Assembly: GCF_002934265.1 (NCBI RefSeq)
Contig: NZ_PTIX01000009.1
Location: 1-64,000, forward strand
Length of the DNA: 64,000 bases
Direction of reading: 5' to 3'
From: Actinokineospora auranticolor
GTDB lineage: Bacteria > Actinomycetota > Actinomycetes > Mycobacteriales > Pseudonocardiaceae
The notes under the pieces: generated by a model
What the model was told of the DNA's origin: nothing
Seen by the model: only the letters and a program-made list of their open reading frames with translations
Databases searched by the model: none
In this document: in pieces, positions 16,091-25,678 of the stretch
Layout of the letters: each line of letters begins with the position of its first letter
Numbering within the stretch: the stretch's first letter is position 1
Translations under genes and position numbers: made by a program

Positions 16091-16855
16091 TCAGGGGGTG
16101 CGTTCCCAGCCGCGGTGCGGGGTGCGGGTGCCGGGGGCCGTGTCGCGGGTGCGGTAGACGATGTAGGGGCGGGTCAGGTAGCCGATGGGCAGCGAGAAGA
16201 CGTGGACCAGGCGGCTGAAGGGCCAGAAGGCGAACAGCGACCAGGCGGCCAGGGCGTGCAGGCGGAAGCCCAGCGGGGCGACGACCATCAGGGCCGGGTC
16301 GGGATGGAGGGTGAAGATGGAGCGGAACCAGGGGGACACGGTCTGGCGGTAGTCGTGGGGGCTGTCGGTCAGGTTGCCGAGGACGGTGGTGCCCAGGCCC
16401 AGGAGGATCGTGGCGATGAGTAGGACGTACATGACCTTGTCGTTGCGGGTGGTGGCGGAGAACACCGGGCCGACGGTGCGGCGCCGGTAGATGAGGATGG
16501 CGGCGCCCGCCAGCGTGCAGACGCCCGCGAGGACACCGAGGGAGACGGCCACGGCGTGGTACAGGTGGTCGCTGACGCCGAGGGTCTCGGTCCAGTTCCG
16601 GGGGATCAGCAGTCCGCCGACGTGTCCCACGGCGACCAGCAGGATTCCGAAGTGGAACAGCGGGCTTCCCAGTCGCAGCAGGCGGTTCTCGTAGAGCTGG
16701 GAGGATCGGGTGGTCCACCCGAACTTGTCGTAGCGGTAGCGCCAGACGTGGCCGACGACGAACGTGGCGATCGCCGCGTAAGGGACGGCGACCCACAGCA
16801 GGGTGCCCAAGGCGCCGACCTCGACGCCGGTCGTGGAGACGGGTTCCGCGCTCAT
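16091..16855 (-). CDS. narI: respiratory nitrate reductase gamma subunit NarI
   Basis: The 254-residue integral membrane protein has five hydrophobic helices and the NarI signature: 'LWVAVPYAAIATFVVGHVWRYRYDKFGWTTRSSQLYE', 'SPLFHFGILLVAVGHVGGLLIP', and the distal 'RLHALAAWSLFAFWPFSRLVHVFSLPIGYLTRPYIVYR'. NarI anchors the NarGH catalytic dimer on the cytoplasmic face and passes quinol electrons through two b hemes held by His residues in these helices. The ATG overlaps the narJ stop as ATGA, confirming translational coupling. It is the last gene of the narKGHJI transcript. Confidence 0.95.
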   Translation of the reverse strand: MSAEPVSTTGVEVGALGTLLWVAVPYAAIATFVVGHVWRYRYDKFGWTTRSSQLYENRLLRLGSPLFHFGILLVAVGHVGGLLIPRNWTETLGVSDHLYHAVAVSLGVLAGVCTLAGAAILIYRRRTVGPVFSATTRNDKVMYVLLIATILLGLGTTVLGNLTDSPHDYRQTVSPWFRSIFTLHPDPALMVVAPLGFRLHALAAWSLFAFWPFSRLVHVFSLPIGYLTRPYIVYRTRDTAPGTRTPHRGWERTP

Positions 16856-17484
16856 CGGGTGCCTCCGGTGGGCATGTACTCGGGTGGGGCGAAGGGCGCC
16901 AGGCCGACCTCTTCCTCCGGTGGGCCCTCGGCGACGAGCCTGGCCAGCTTCTCGCGGTCGTGGCCGCCCAGGGGCGGCAGGGTGGCGGAGACGGATTCCA
17001 GGACGTGGCGCCACGGCGACGCCGAGTCGGTGAGGGCGATGCGCATCAACTCGAGGCCCGCGCGGTGCTCGACCATGAGCCGGACGCCCGTCCGGGGATC
17101 ACCGCAGGCGGCGAACTCGAGGACGACGGCCAGGTGGTCCGGGAGTTCGCTGTCGTCGAGTTCCAGTCCGGCGGCGCGGTAGGCGTGTTTGAAGCGGAGC
17201 AGGGCCATGCCGCGCTTGCGGGTGTCGCCGTAGGCGAAGTAGGTCAGGTACGGGCTGAACTTGCGGCGGTGGTCGAAGGTCGCCACGTACTCCTCGGCCA
17301 GGGCGAGCAACGGCACGGCCGAGGCGTGGTCGAGAAAGGCCGCCAGCGGTCCGCCGACCGACGACGGCAGGGTCGCGGTCGCGGCGCGCAGCAGCGGGAT
17401 CCGTTCCACAAGGGACTCGTCCGGGTAGCACATCAGGACCGACTGGACCTGCCACGCGGTGAGCAGGCACGGGTCGACGGTCAC
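16852..17484 (-). CDS. narJ: nitrate reductase assembly chaperone NarJ
   Basis: The 210-residue protein matches NarJ (TorD/DmsD-like, all-helical): 'VQSVLMCYPDESLVERIPLLRAA' at the N-terminus, 'YVATFDHRRKFSPYLTYFAYGDTRKRGMALLRFKHAYRAAGLELDDSELPDHLAVVLEFAA' in the middle. It binds apo-NarG during molybdenum cofactor insertion and is not part of the final enzyme. It starts with GTG at 17484, overlapping the narH stop by 4 nt (GTGA), and ends overlapping narI. The reading frame is intact. Confidence 0.95.
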   Translation of the reverse strand: MTVDPCLLTAWQVQSVLMCYPDESLVERIPLLRAATATLPSSVGGPLAAFLDHASAVPLLALAEEYVATFDHRRKFSPYLTYFAYGDTRKRGMALLRFKHAYRAAGLELDDSELPDHLAVVLEFAACGDPRTGVRLMVEHRAGLELMRIALTDSASPWRHVLESVSATLPPLGGHDREKLARLVAEGPPEEEVGLAPFAPPEYMPTGGTR

Positions 17485-19136
17485 GATTCCTCCTTCGGCG
17501 GGAACAGGCCGTCCGGGGTTCCCTTCCCGTCCCAGTTCAGGAGGTTCACGCGGCTGCCCTTGTCGACGGGGGCGGCGTAGGTGTCGGAGGTCTGGCGGTC
17601 GCGGAGCATGCGGAAGTTCTCCACCGCGATCGGTGACGCGCCACCGGAACTCTCACCGAACGGACCCGACCCGCCCATCCCCGGACCGCCCTCGTAGTCC
17701 AGGCTGCACTCGGTCGCCAGCTCCTCCAGCCCGTGCGCCTGCTCGGCGTGGGCGGGCGGGATCACGTACCGCTCGTCGTACTTGGCCAGCGCCAGCAACC
17801 GGTACATGTCGTACACCTGCTCGCCGGTCATCCCCACCGACTCCGGGATGGACTCCCGGGGCTCGCGTCCGAGGTTGATGTCGCGCAGGTAGCTGCGCAT
17901 CGCCGCCAGCTTGCGCAGCACGGCGTCCACCGGCGCGGGATCGCCTGCCGTGAACAGGTTCGCCAGGTATTCCACCGGGATGCGCAGCGCGTCGACGGCC
18001 GCGAACAGGTTGCCGTGGTCCTCCGCGTCGTGGCCGGTGTCGCGCACGATGTCCACGACCGGCGACAGCGGCGGGATGTACCAGACCATCGGCATGGTGC
18101 GGTACTCCGGGTGCAGCGGCAAAGCGACGCGGTACTTGTTGATGAGCGCGTACACCGGCGACCGCTGCGCCGCCTCGATCCAGTCGCGCGGGATCCCGAC
18201 CCGCTCCGCCTCGGCGACCACCGCCGGGTCGTTCGGGTCGAGGAACACCTCGCGCTGCGCCTCGTACAGGTCTTTGTCGTCCGGGGTGGACGCGGCGGCG
18301 AGCACGCGGTCGGCGTCGTAGAGCACCAGCCCGATGTACCGGAGCCGTCCGACGCAGGTCTCCGCGCACACCGTCGGGATCCCGACCTCGACGCGCGGGA
18401 AGCAGAACGTGCACTTCTCGGCCTTGCCCGTGCGGTGGTTGAAGTACACCTTCTTGTACGGGCAACCGGAAACACACATCCGCCACCCACGGCACTTGTC
18501 CTGGTCGACCAGGACGATCCCGTCCTCGGACCGCTTGTAGATCGCCCCCGAGGGGCACGAGGCCGCGCAGGACGGGTTGAGGCAGTGCTCGCAGATGCGC
18601 GGCAGGTAGAACATGAAGGTCTTCTCGAACTCCAGTCGGACCTTGTCCTCGATGCCCTTGATCATCGGGTCGCGGTGCAGGTGGTCCGGCGCGCCGCCGA
18701 GGTTGTCGTCCCAGTTGGCCGACCAGGTGATCTTGGTGGGTTGGCCGCTGATGAGCGACCGCGGTTGGGCGACCGGCGTGTGCTCCTGGAGCGGCGCGGT
18801 AGTGAGGGTGTCGTAGTCGTAGGTCCAAGGCTCGTAGTAATCGTCGATGCTGGGCAATTTCGGGTTGCTGAAGATGGTGAACAGCTTGCGCAGCCGTCCG
18901 CCGCCCTTGAGCCTGAGCCGCCCGCGCCGGTTCAGCTCCCAGCCGCCGCGCCAGCGCTCCTGGTCCTCGTACGCGCGCGGATACCCTTGCCCGGGGCGGG
19001 TTTCCACGTTGTTGAACCACACGTACTCGACGCCGGAGCAGTTGCTCCACGCCTGCTTGCAGGTGACCGAGCAGGTGTGGCAGCCGATGCACTTGTCGAG
19101 GTTCATCACCATCGCCATCTGGGCCATGACGCGCAT
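17481..19136 (-). CDS. narH: respiratory nitrate reductase beta subunit NarH
   Basis: The 551-residue iron-sulfur protein carries four Cys clusters: 'CIGCHTCSVTC' near residue 16, 'CEHCLNPSCAASCP', 'CRGWRMCVSGCPY' (Trp replacing one Cys, as in the 3Fe-4S site of NarH) and 'CTFC...CAETC'. It wires electrons from NarI heme to NarG. The start ATG overlaps the narG stop by one base (TGATG), so MRVMAQMAMVMNLDK is the N-terminus. Length and motifs are those of a complete NarH, unlike its frameshifted neighbours. Confidence 0.96.
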   Translation of the reverse strand: MRVMAQMAMVMNLDKCIGCHTCSVTCKQAWSNCSGVEYVWFNNVETRPGQGYPRAYEDQERWRGGWELNRRGRLRLKGGGRLRKLFTIFSNPKLPSIDDYYEPWTYDYDTLTTAPLQEHTPVAQPRSLISGQPTKITWSANWDDNLGGAPDHLHRDPMIKGIEDKVRLEFEKTFMFYLPRICEHCLNPSCAASCPSGAIYKRSEDGIVLVDQDKCRGWRMCVSGCPYKKVYFNHRTGKAEKCTFCFPRVEVGIPTVCAETCVGRLRYIGLVLYDADRVLAAASTPDDKDLYEAQREVFLDPNDPAVVAEAERVGIPRDWIEAAQRSPVYALINKYRVALPLHPEYRTMPMVWYIPPLSPVVDIVRDTGHDAEDHGNLFAAVDALRIPVEYLANLFTAGDPAPVDAVLRKLAAMRSYLRDINLGREPRESIPESVGMTGEQVYDMYRLLALAKYDERYVIPPAHAEQAHGLEELATECSLDYEGGPGMGGSGPFGESSGGASPIAVENFRMLRDRQTSDTYAAPVDKGSRVNLLNWDGKGTPDGLFPPKEES

Positions 19137-22100
19137 CAGTAGACAACCTCCTGCGAGCGGCGGCGGATCACGGTGACCTCGTCGCGCTGGTTGCCGGTCG
19201 GGCCGAGGTAGTTGAACGCGAAGGACAGCTGCGCGTAGCCGCCGATCAGGTGCGACGGCTTGATGAGCAGCCGGGTCAGCGAGTTGTGGATACCGCCGCG
19301 CCTGCCGGAGGTCTCGGCGCGCGGGACCTCGATGAGGCGGTCCTGCGCGTGGTGCATGTAGACGGTGCCCTCCGGCATCCGGTGGGACACGATGGCGCGG
19401 GCGACGACGACGCCGTTGCGGTTGACGGCCTCGATCCAGTCGTTGTCCGCGACGCCGATCTTCACCGCGTCCTTCTCCGACATCCAGATCGTCTGGCCGC
19501 CGCGGGAGAGGCTGAGCATGAACAGGTTGTCCTGGTACTCGGAGTGGATGGACCACTTCGAGTGCGGTGTCAGGTACCGCACGGTGATTCCGGCCGGGCC
19601 GAGGTCGCCGATGCCCGGTTCGGCGAACAGCGCCGTCATGTCCAGCGGCGGCCGGAACACGGGGAGTTGCTCGCCGAGGTCGGCCATCCAGTCGTGGTCG
19701 AGGAAGAAGTGCTGGCGGCCGGTGAGGGTGTGCCAGGGTTTGCGGCGTTCGACGTTGATGGTGAACGGCGAGTAGCGGCGTCCGCCGGTCTCCGAGCCGG
19801 ACCACTCCGGTGAGGTGATCACGGGGACGGGCGCGGCCTGGGTGTCGGCGAAGGCGATCCGCTTGCCCTCGTGCTCGGCGGCCAGATCGGCCAACCGCGT
19901 GCCGGTCCGCTGCTCCAGAGTGCGGAACCCCTGTGTGGCGAGGTGTCCGTTGGTGGTGCCGGACAGCGCCAGGATGGTCTCGCAGGCGTGGATGTCCCGG
20001 ACCAGCGACGGACGCCCGTCGGCGGGACCACCGCGGATCGCGCCGTTCTTGCCCTTCAGGTACTCGACTTCGCGCTCGACCCGGTAGGTCAGGCCCTTGG
20101 TCGTCACGCCGAGCTCGTCCACCAACGGTCCCAACGCCCCCATCTTCGCCGCGATGGCCGGGTAGTCGCGCTCCACGACCGTGATGCGCGGCATGGTCAC
20201 GCCCGGAACGGGTTCGCACTCCCCCGCCCGCCAGTCGAGGACGCGGCCGTGCGGGGTGGCCAGCTCGTCCGGGGTGTCGTGCCGAGCGGTGTCGCCACGA
20301 TGTCCTTGCGCACGCCCAGGTGCTTCTCCGCGAGCCCGCTGAACGCCTCGGCGATGGCCCGGAAGGCGGCCCAGTCGGTGCGGGTCTGCCAGGGCGGGGC
20401 GATGGCCGGGTTGAACGAGTGCACGAAGGGGTGCATGTCGGTGGTGTTGAGGTCGTGCTTCTCGTACCAGGTCGCGGCGGGCAGCACGACATCGGAGAAC
20501 AGGGTGGTGCTCGTCATCCGGAAGTCCAGTGACAGCAACAGGTCGAGCTTGCCGACCGGCGCCTCGTCGTGCCACCGCACGTCGACCGGGCGCACGCCCT
20601 CCGGGGCCTGCTCCGCCCGCAGCGAGGAGTCCGTGCCCAGGAGGTGCTTGAGGAAGTACTCGTTGCCCTTGGCCGACGAGCCCAGCAGGTTGGCCCGCCA
20701 GATGCTGAGCACGCGCGGGAAGTTCTCGGGCGAGTCCGGGTCCTCGCAGGCGAATCCCAGCCTGCCCGCCTTCAGCTCGCCGACGACGTGCTCCGGCGCC
20801 GGGACGCCGGCCGCTTCGGCCTCGTCGGCCAGGTCGAGGGGGTTGCGGTCGAAGGTCGGGTACGAGGGCATCCAGCCGAGCCGGGTGGCCTGGGCGATGA
20901 TGTCCGCGGTGGTCTTGCCCGCGAAGTGGCTGCCGGATCCGGCGGCGGCGAGGGTGTCGGCGCCGAAGGGGTCGTAGCGGAACTGGTCGGTGTGCAGGTA
21001 CCAGAACGCGGTCTGGATCATCTGGCGCGGCGGGCGGGACCAGTCGAGGCCGAAGGCGAGCTGCGACCAGCCGGTGACCGGGCGGCACTTCTCCTGGCCG
21101 ACGTAGTGCCCCCAACCACCGCCGTTGACGCCTTGGCAGCCCGTCAGCGTGGTGAGGGCGAGGAAGGTGCGGTAGATCGTGTCGGAGTGGAACCAGTGGT
21201 TGGTGCCCGCGCCCATGATGATCATCGACCGGCCCCGGGACTCCTCGGCGTTGGCCGCGAACTCCCGGCCGATGCGCGCGGCGGCCTGGGCGGGTACGCC
21301 GGTGATCGCCTCCTGCCAGGCGGGCGTGTACGGCTGCGTGGCGTCGTCGTAGTCGCGGGGCCAGGCGCCGGGCAGGCCGGGGCGGTGCACGCCGTATTGG
21401 GCCAGCAGCAGGTCGAACACGGTCGTGACCAGGTGCCCGCCGACCCGCCGGACCGGAACACCCCGGCGCAGCGTGCCCGGGGACCCACCGGCCGCGTCGA
21501 AGCGCGGCAACTCGACCTCGACCGCGTCTCCCCCGTGCACGGTGAGCATCGGATCGACGTCGCCGAGGTCGAGGTTCCAGCGGCCCACGCCTTGCTCGCC
21601 GTAGCGGAAACCGAGGGAGCCTTGCGGCACAACGGGTTCCCCGGCCGCGTCGAGCAGCACCGTCTTGAAAGCCGGATTATCCACTTCGGACTGGTCGGGG
21701 AGGTCGGCGGCGGTGAGGAATTTGCCTGGCCGGTGCACGCCGTCGACTTCGTCCAGGCGGACCAGGAACGGCAGGTCGGTGTAGTGCTTGACGTAGTTCG
21801 TGAAGTAGTCGACCCGCCGGTCCACGAAGAACTCGCGCAGGATGACGTGTCCCATCGCCATGGCCAGCGCGCCATCGGTGCCGGGGCGGGCGGCCAGCCA
21901 CTCGTCGGCGAACTTGACGTTGTCGGCGTAGTCCGGGGCGACTGCCACGACCTTCTGGCCCCGGTACCGCGCCTCCGCCATCCAGTGCGCGTCCGGGGTC
22001 CGGGTGACCGGCAGGTTCGAGCCCCACATGATCAGGTAGCCCGCGTCCCACCAGTCCCCCGACTCCGGCACGTCGGTCTGGTCGCCGAACACCTGCGGCG

Positions 22101-22821
22101 AGGCGACCGGCAGGTCGGCGTACCAGTCGTAGAACGACAGCATGGTGCCGCCGAGCAGGGAGACGAACCGGGCGCCGGACGCGTGGGACACCATCGACAT
22201 CGCCGGGATCGGGGAGAACCCGGCGACCCGGTCGGGTCCGTAGCGCTTGATGGTGTGCACGTGCGCGGCGGCGACCATCTCCGCGGCCTCGTCCCACGTG
22301 GCGCGAACGAGTCCGCCCTTGCCGCGCGCGGACTTGTACCGCCGCGCCCGCTCGGGGTTCTCCACGACGTCCGCCCACGCGAGGACGGGGTCACCGGTGC
22401 GGGCCTTGGCCTCGCGGTAGAGCTGGAGCAGGACGCCGCGCACGTACGGGTAGCGCACCCGCGTCGGCGAGTAGGTGTACCAGGAGAACGCGGCACCCCG
22501 GGGGCAGCCGCGCGGCTCGTACTCGGGGCGGTCGGCGCCCGCGGACGGGTAGTCCGTCTGCTGCGTCTCCCAGGTGATGATGCCGTCCTTGACGTACACC
22601 TTCCACGAGCACGACCCGGTGCAGTTGACCCCGTGGGTGGAGCGCACGACCTTGTCGTGGCTCCACCGGTCGCGGTAGAACTCGTCGGCCTGCCGCCCGC
22701 CGATCTTGTGCAGGGTGCGCAGGTCCGGGGAGACCTCGGCGCGCGTGAAGAAGCGGCGGCCGCGCACCAGGGCCGCGCTCACCTCCGAGTCGAGGCCGGG
22801 CGGGTCGGCGGTGGTGCTCAC
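19136..22821 (-). pseudogene. narG: respiratory nitrate reductase alpha subunit NarG, one frameshift
   Basis: The catalytic molybdenum subunit is recognisable along its whole length (about 1228 residues, the family norm). The N-terminal 4Fe-4S region has 'HGVNCTGSCSWKVYVKDG', the middle holds 'YLIMWGSNLPVTRTPDAH', and the C-terminal molybdopterin domain runs to 'GPTGNQRDEVTVIRRRSQ'. The frame breaks near 20282: 'RKDIVATPLG' runs into a wrong frame, while 'HDTPDELATPHGRVLDW' continues in the other. Adding one base (GGCAC to GGGCAC on the coding strand) restores everything. The gene is therefore either inactivated by a 1-bp deletion or carries a sequencing error. It starts with GTG at 22821, 20 bp after narK. 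Confidence 0.9.
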
Positions 22822-22841
22822 GTCGGTGCCTTCCGTGGAAC

Positions 22842-24103
22842 CTAGTCGGTGCGCTGTGCCGGGATGAACCGGCGCACGGCGGTCAGGGTGAACAGCAGGG
22901 TGAGCGCCGCCACGACGGCCAGAGCGGCGAGTCCGACGGCGTACGAGCTGAAGGCGCCGTAGAGCGCGCCCATGACCAGGGGCGGCACGAACCCGCCGAG
23001 ACCGCCTGCGGCGCCGACCACACCGGTGACCGAGCCGACCTTGTCGGCCGGGGTCACCAGCGCGACCAGGGCGAACACCGCGCCGCTACCCGCACCGAGC
23101 GCGGCGGCCATGGTCAGGAAGGCGATCGTGGCGCCGGGCATCAGGCCCGGGGTGAACGCCTGCGCCGCCGCGCCCGCCGTGACCACCGCGAACGCGGTGG
23201 CGAGCACGCGGATCGGGCCGACGCGGTCCGACAGCCAGCCGCCGACCGGGCGCATCACGACGGCGAGCAGCACGAACCCGGCCATCCGGTTGGCCGCGTC
23301 GGACTGGGTGAGGCCGTACGAGGTCTTGAGGTAGGCGGGCAGGTAGACCGAGAAGGCGACGTACCCGCCGAACGCGACGGCGTAGAGCAGGGACGCCTGC
23401 CAGGTCGCGGCCAGCCTGGCGGTCGCGGCGAGGCGCTGGGCCAGCGGCGCGGTGGGCACGGCGCGGCCGGGGGCGTCGCGGAGGACGGCGGCGGCGAGCA
23501 GGGCGTAGGCGAGCAGCACGACGGCGGTCACCAGGAACGGGGTCTGGATGTCACCCGCGTCGACCAGGGGCACTGTGGTGAGCGCGCTGATGGCGGTACC
23601 GCCCATGCCCGCGCCGAACACGCCGATCGCGAAGCCGCGGCGGGCGGGCGGGAACCAGGCGTTGACGAACGGCACGCCGACGGCGAACGCCGTGCCGCCG
23701 TGCCGAGGAAGAAGCCGCCGACCAGCAGGGCCGCCAGGGAACCGTGGCCCCACCAGCCGAGGAACAGCACGGGCACGATGGTGGCGGCGGACACGATCGG
23801 GAACATGACCCGGCCGCCGAAGCGGTCGGTCAGCGCGCCCACCGGGATGCGCCCCAGCGAGCCGACCACGACCGGCACCGCGACGAGCAGCGCCTGCTGG
23901 AAGGCCGAGAGCCCGAGGGAGTCCTTGAACCGGGGGCCGAGCGGGCTCAGCAGCGCCCACGCCCAGAAGTTGACGGCGAACCCGAGGGTCGCCACAGTCA
24001 ACATGGCCGCGCGCCTGCCCGCCGTCGGCTCACCCGCCCGCGGCTCGACCGGGTGCTTTCCCCCGGTGCCGCACTTCCCCTTCGTACCGTGCGTCGAGGT
24101 CAT
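22842..24103 (-). pseudogene. narK: nitrate/nitrite transporter NarK, one frameshift
   Basis: This is a major-facilitator nitrate/nitrite transporter of about 420 residues. It begins MTSTHGTKGKCG; the first helix is 'LTVATLGFAVNFWAWALLSPLGPRFKD', the NarK family start. The signature 'GGTAFAVGVPFVNAWFPPARRGFAIGVFGAGMGGTA' and 'GGLGGFVPPLVMGALYG' near the C-terminus (NarK nitrate-signature type loops) are present. After 'LLVGGFFLG' the frame is lost near 23697 and resumes one base out of register; adding one G repairs it. It heads the nar operon, upstream of narG. As with narG, deletion and sequence error cannot be told apart here. Confidence 0.9.
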
Positions 24104-24423
24104 CGTCCCCGCCTGTCGTCCACGTCCTGCCGTCCCACCCGCCCGGGCGGACTCGCTCCGATCCCATCCGAACAAACCCGATGGGCCGCGCCGCCGCCAC
24201 AGCAGAACCGGGTGAGGTTCCCGATCCGGTGAACCGGAACGGCCGTTGGCGTGGCGAACACCCTGTCGGGGTGAATCCGTCCCACGGCGCCCGGGATGGG
24301 TTTGTCGGCGCGCCGTGGTCACGCGCCAGCGATCGACCCCGCGCGGGTCGGGGTCGAGAGGACCAAGGGCGCGACGACCGTGGACCTAGGTCGGCTGCCT
24401 CCACTCTCGACAGCCCCTGGGGC
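24104..24423. other. intergenic region upstream of narK
   Basis: This 320-bp region separates narK from the preceding Nudix-like gene on the same strand and should hold the nar promoter. I see an imperfect dyad CCGGTGAACCGG (about 24227-24238) but no clear FNR-like or NarL-like box and no reliable -10/-35 pair. Confidence 0.35.
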
Positions 24424-25455
24424 TCAGGCGAGCAGGGTGTCCCGGTGCGCCCAGGCGAGGGCGAGGAGGGCGGCGCCCGCGGCCTGGGTGGGTTCGTGGT
24501 GGACGAACCGGGTGATGGTGTCCTCGGTGAAGGGTTGGGCGTCGAGGACGCGGCCCTCGTCGTTGGTGTCGACGGGGGTGCCGAACAGGTCGTCGAAGAC
24601 CTCGGCGTCGATGGCGGCGACGGTGAGCAGGTCGGTGGCCAGGGTCAGGGGGTCGACGCCCATACCGAGGCAGGTGACGCGGACCCGGGTGCCGAGTTCG
24701 CCGGTCAGGCGGGCGGCGAAGGGCCACCGGTCGTAGTCGGTGGGGGCGGTCTCGGGGGTGCCGAGCAGCTCCTCGGAGAACTCGCGGACCACGCAGCGCC
24801 ACAGGGAGAAGTCGGCGCGGTCGTCGGCGGCGGGTTGGAAGACGCCGACGGGGACGACCTGGTAGAGCCCACCCGCGTGCCCGACGCGCTTCGGGTCGCG
24901 CCAGTGCAGGTAGAGGTCGGCGGTCCCGGCGTGCCGGTCGACGCGGAGGGTGAGGGTGCTGATGGCGACGTTGGTGGGGCGCCGGGTCGGGTCGCAGGGT
25001 GCGCCGATGGCGTCGCGGAGGTCGAGGGCGTCGACGAGGCCGAGGCGGCGGGCGGCGTACTCGTGGGCGCAGGCCTCACCGAAGTCGATGCCGTCGAAGT
25101 AGGTGCCCGCGCCGAAGTCCACGCGGGGGACGCTGAGGTCGGCGTCGAGGAGGCGGTAGGTGGCGCGGTTCTGGAAGACGGCCGGGGCGGCGAGGGCGGC
25201 CATGGCGGACGAGTAGGTCCGGTGTGGTTCGGGGAGGGCGGCCGGTGGGGCGGCGAACCGGGTGGACCCGCCTCGGTGGAGGGTGATGGCGGTGAGCTGC
25301 ACGGGCTCGGGCGGGAGCCAGGACGGGGTCGTGAGCAGCGGCGTTCCGGCGACCGTCGGTGTGTCCGGGTACTCGGCGACGGCGTCGACGGCCAGGGTGT
25401 GGCGGTGCTCGGCGAGGTAGGCGCGGACGGCGAGCCAGTCGTCGGCGGTCGGCAT
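24424..25455 (-). CDS. Nudix-like protein of unknown function in nitrate cluster
   Basis: The 343-residue protein is not one I can name. Its centre, 'GGLYQVVPVGVFQPA' followed some 15 residues later by 'LWRCVVREFSEELLG', resembles the REXXEE core of a Nudix box. The upstream G-x5-E part is not canonical, so hydrolase activity is uncertain. The N-terminal 150 residues show no known domain. It sits 31 bp after the small membrane protein gene and on the same strand as the nitrate genes, so a link to them is by position only. The start ATG follows GGGGGAG. Confidence 0.65.
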   Translation of the reverse strand: MPTADDWLAVRAYLAEHRHTLAVDAVAEYPDTPTVAGTPLLTTPSWLPPEPVQLTAITLHRGGSTRFAAPPAALPEPHRTYSSAMAALAAPAVFQNRATYRLLDADLSVPRVDFGAGTYFDGIDFGEACAHEYAARRLGLVDALDLRDAIGAPCDPTRRPTNVAISTLTLRVDRHAGTADLYLHWRDPKRVGHAGGLYQVVPVGVFQPAADDRADFSLWRCVVREFSEELLGTPETAPTDYDRWPFAARLTGELGTRVRVTCLGMGVDPLTLATDLLTVAAIDAEVFDDLFGTPVDTNDEGRVLDAQPFTEDTITRFVHHEPTQAAGAALLALAWAHRDTLLA

Positions 25456-25486
25456 GGCACTCCCCCGGTCGGTTCCCGTGGGGAGG

Positions 25487-25678
25487 CTACTTGCCGCCGC
25501 CGTGCGCCGCCCAGAGGTGCAGGACGATGACGATCGTGAGGGCCGCGCACCAGAGCGCCACGCACCAGGGGGCGCGGTGGGTGGCGACCGCGACGACGCC
25601 GAGGACCAGGAAGGCCGTCAAGCCCACCGCGGTGAGGAACGAGACCGCGCTGGGCGGGTGCTCGCGCGTCGTGGGCAT
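25487..25678 (-). CDS. 63-residue two-helix membrane protein
   Basis: A short protein with two hydrophobic segments: 'AVSFLTAVGLTAFLVLGVVAVA' and 'PWCVALWCAALTIVIVLHLWAA'. It starts with ATG at 25678, overlapping the NasA-like stop by one base (TGATG), so it is almost certainly translated with that gene. No family is recognised. The coupling suggests a small membrane partner or anchor for the reductase. Confidence 0.65.
   Translation of the reverse strand: MPTTREHPPSAVSFLTAVGLTAFLVLGVVAVATHRAPWCVALWCAALTIVIVLHLWAAHGGGK

Noticed and set aside
17481-20492. single 1003-residue protein reading through narG and narH
   Set aside because: The upstream part is the wrong frame of narG; narH starts at 19136 with overlap to the true narG stop.
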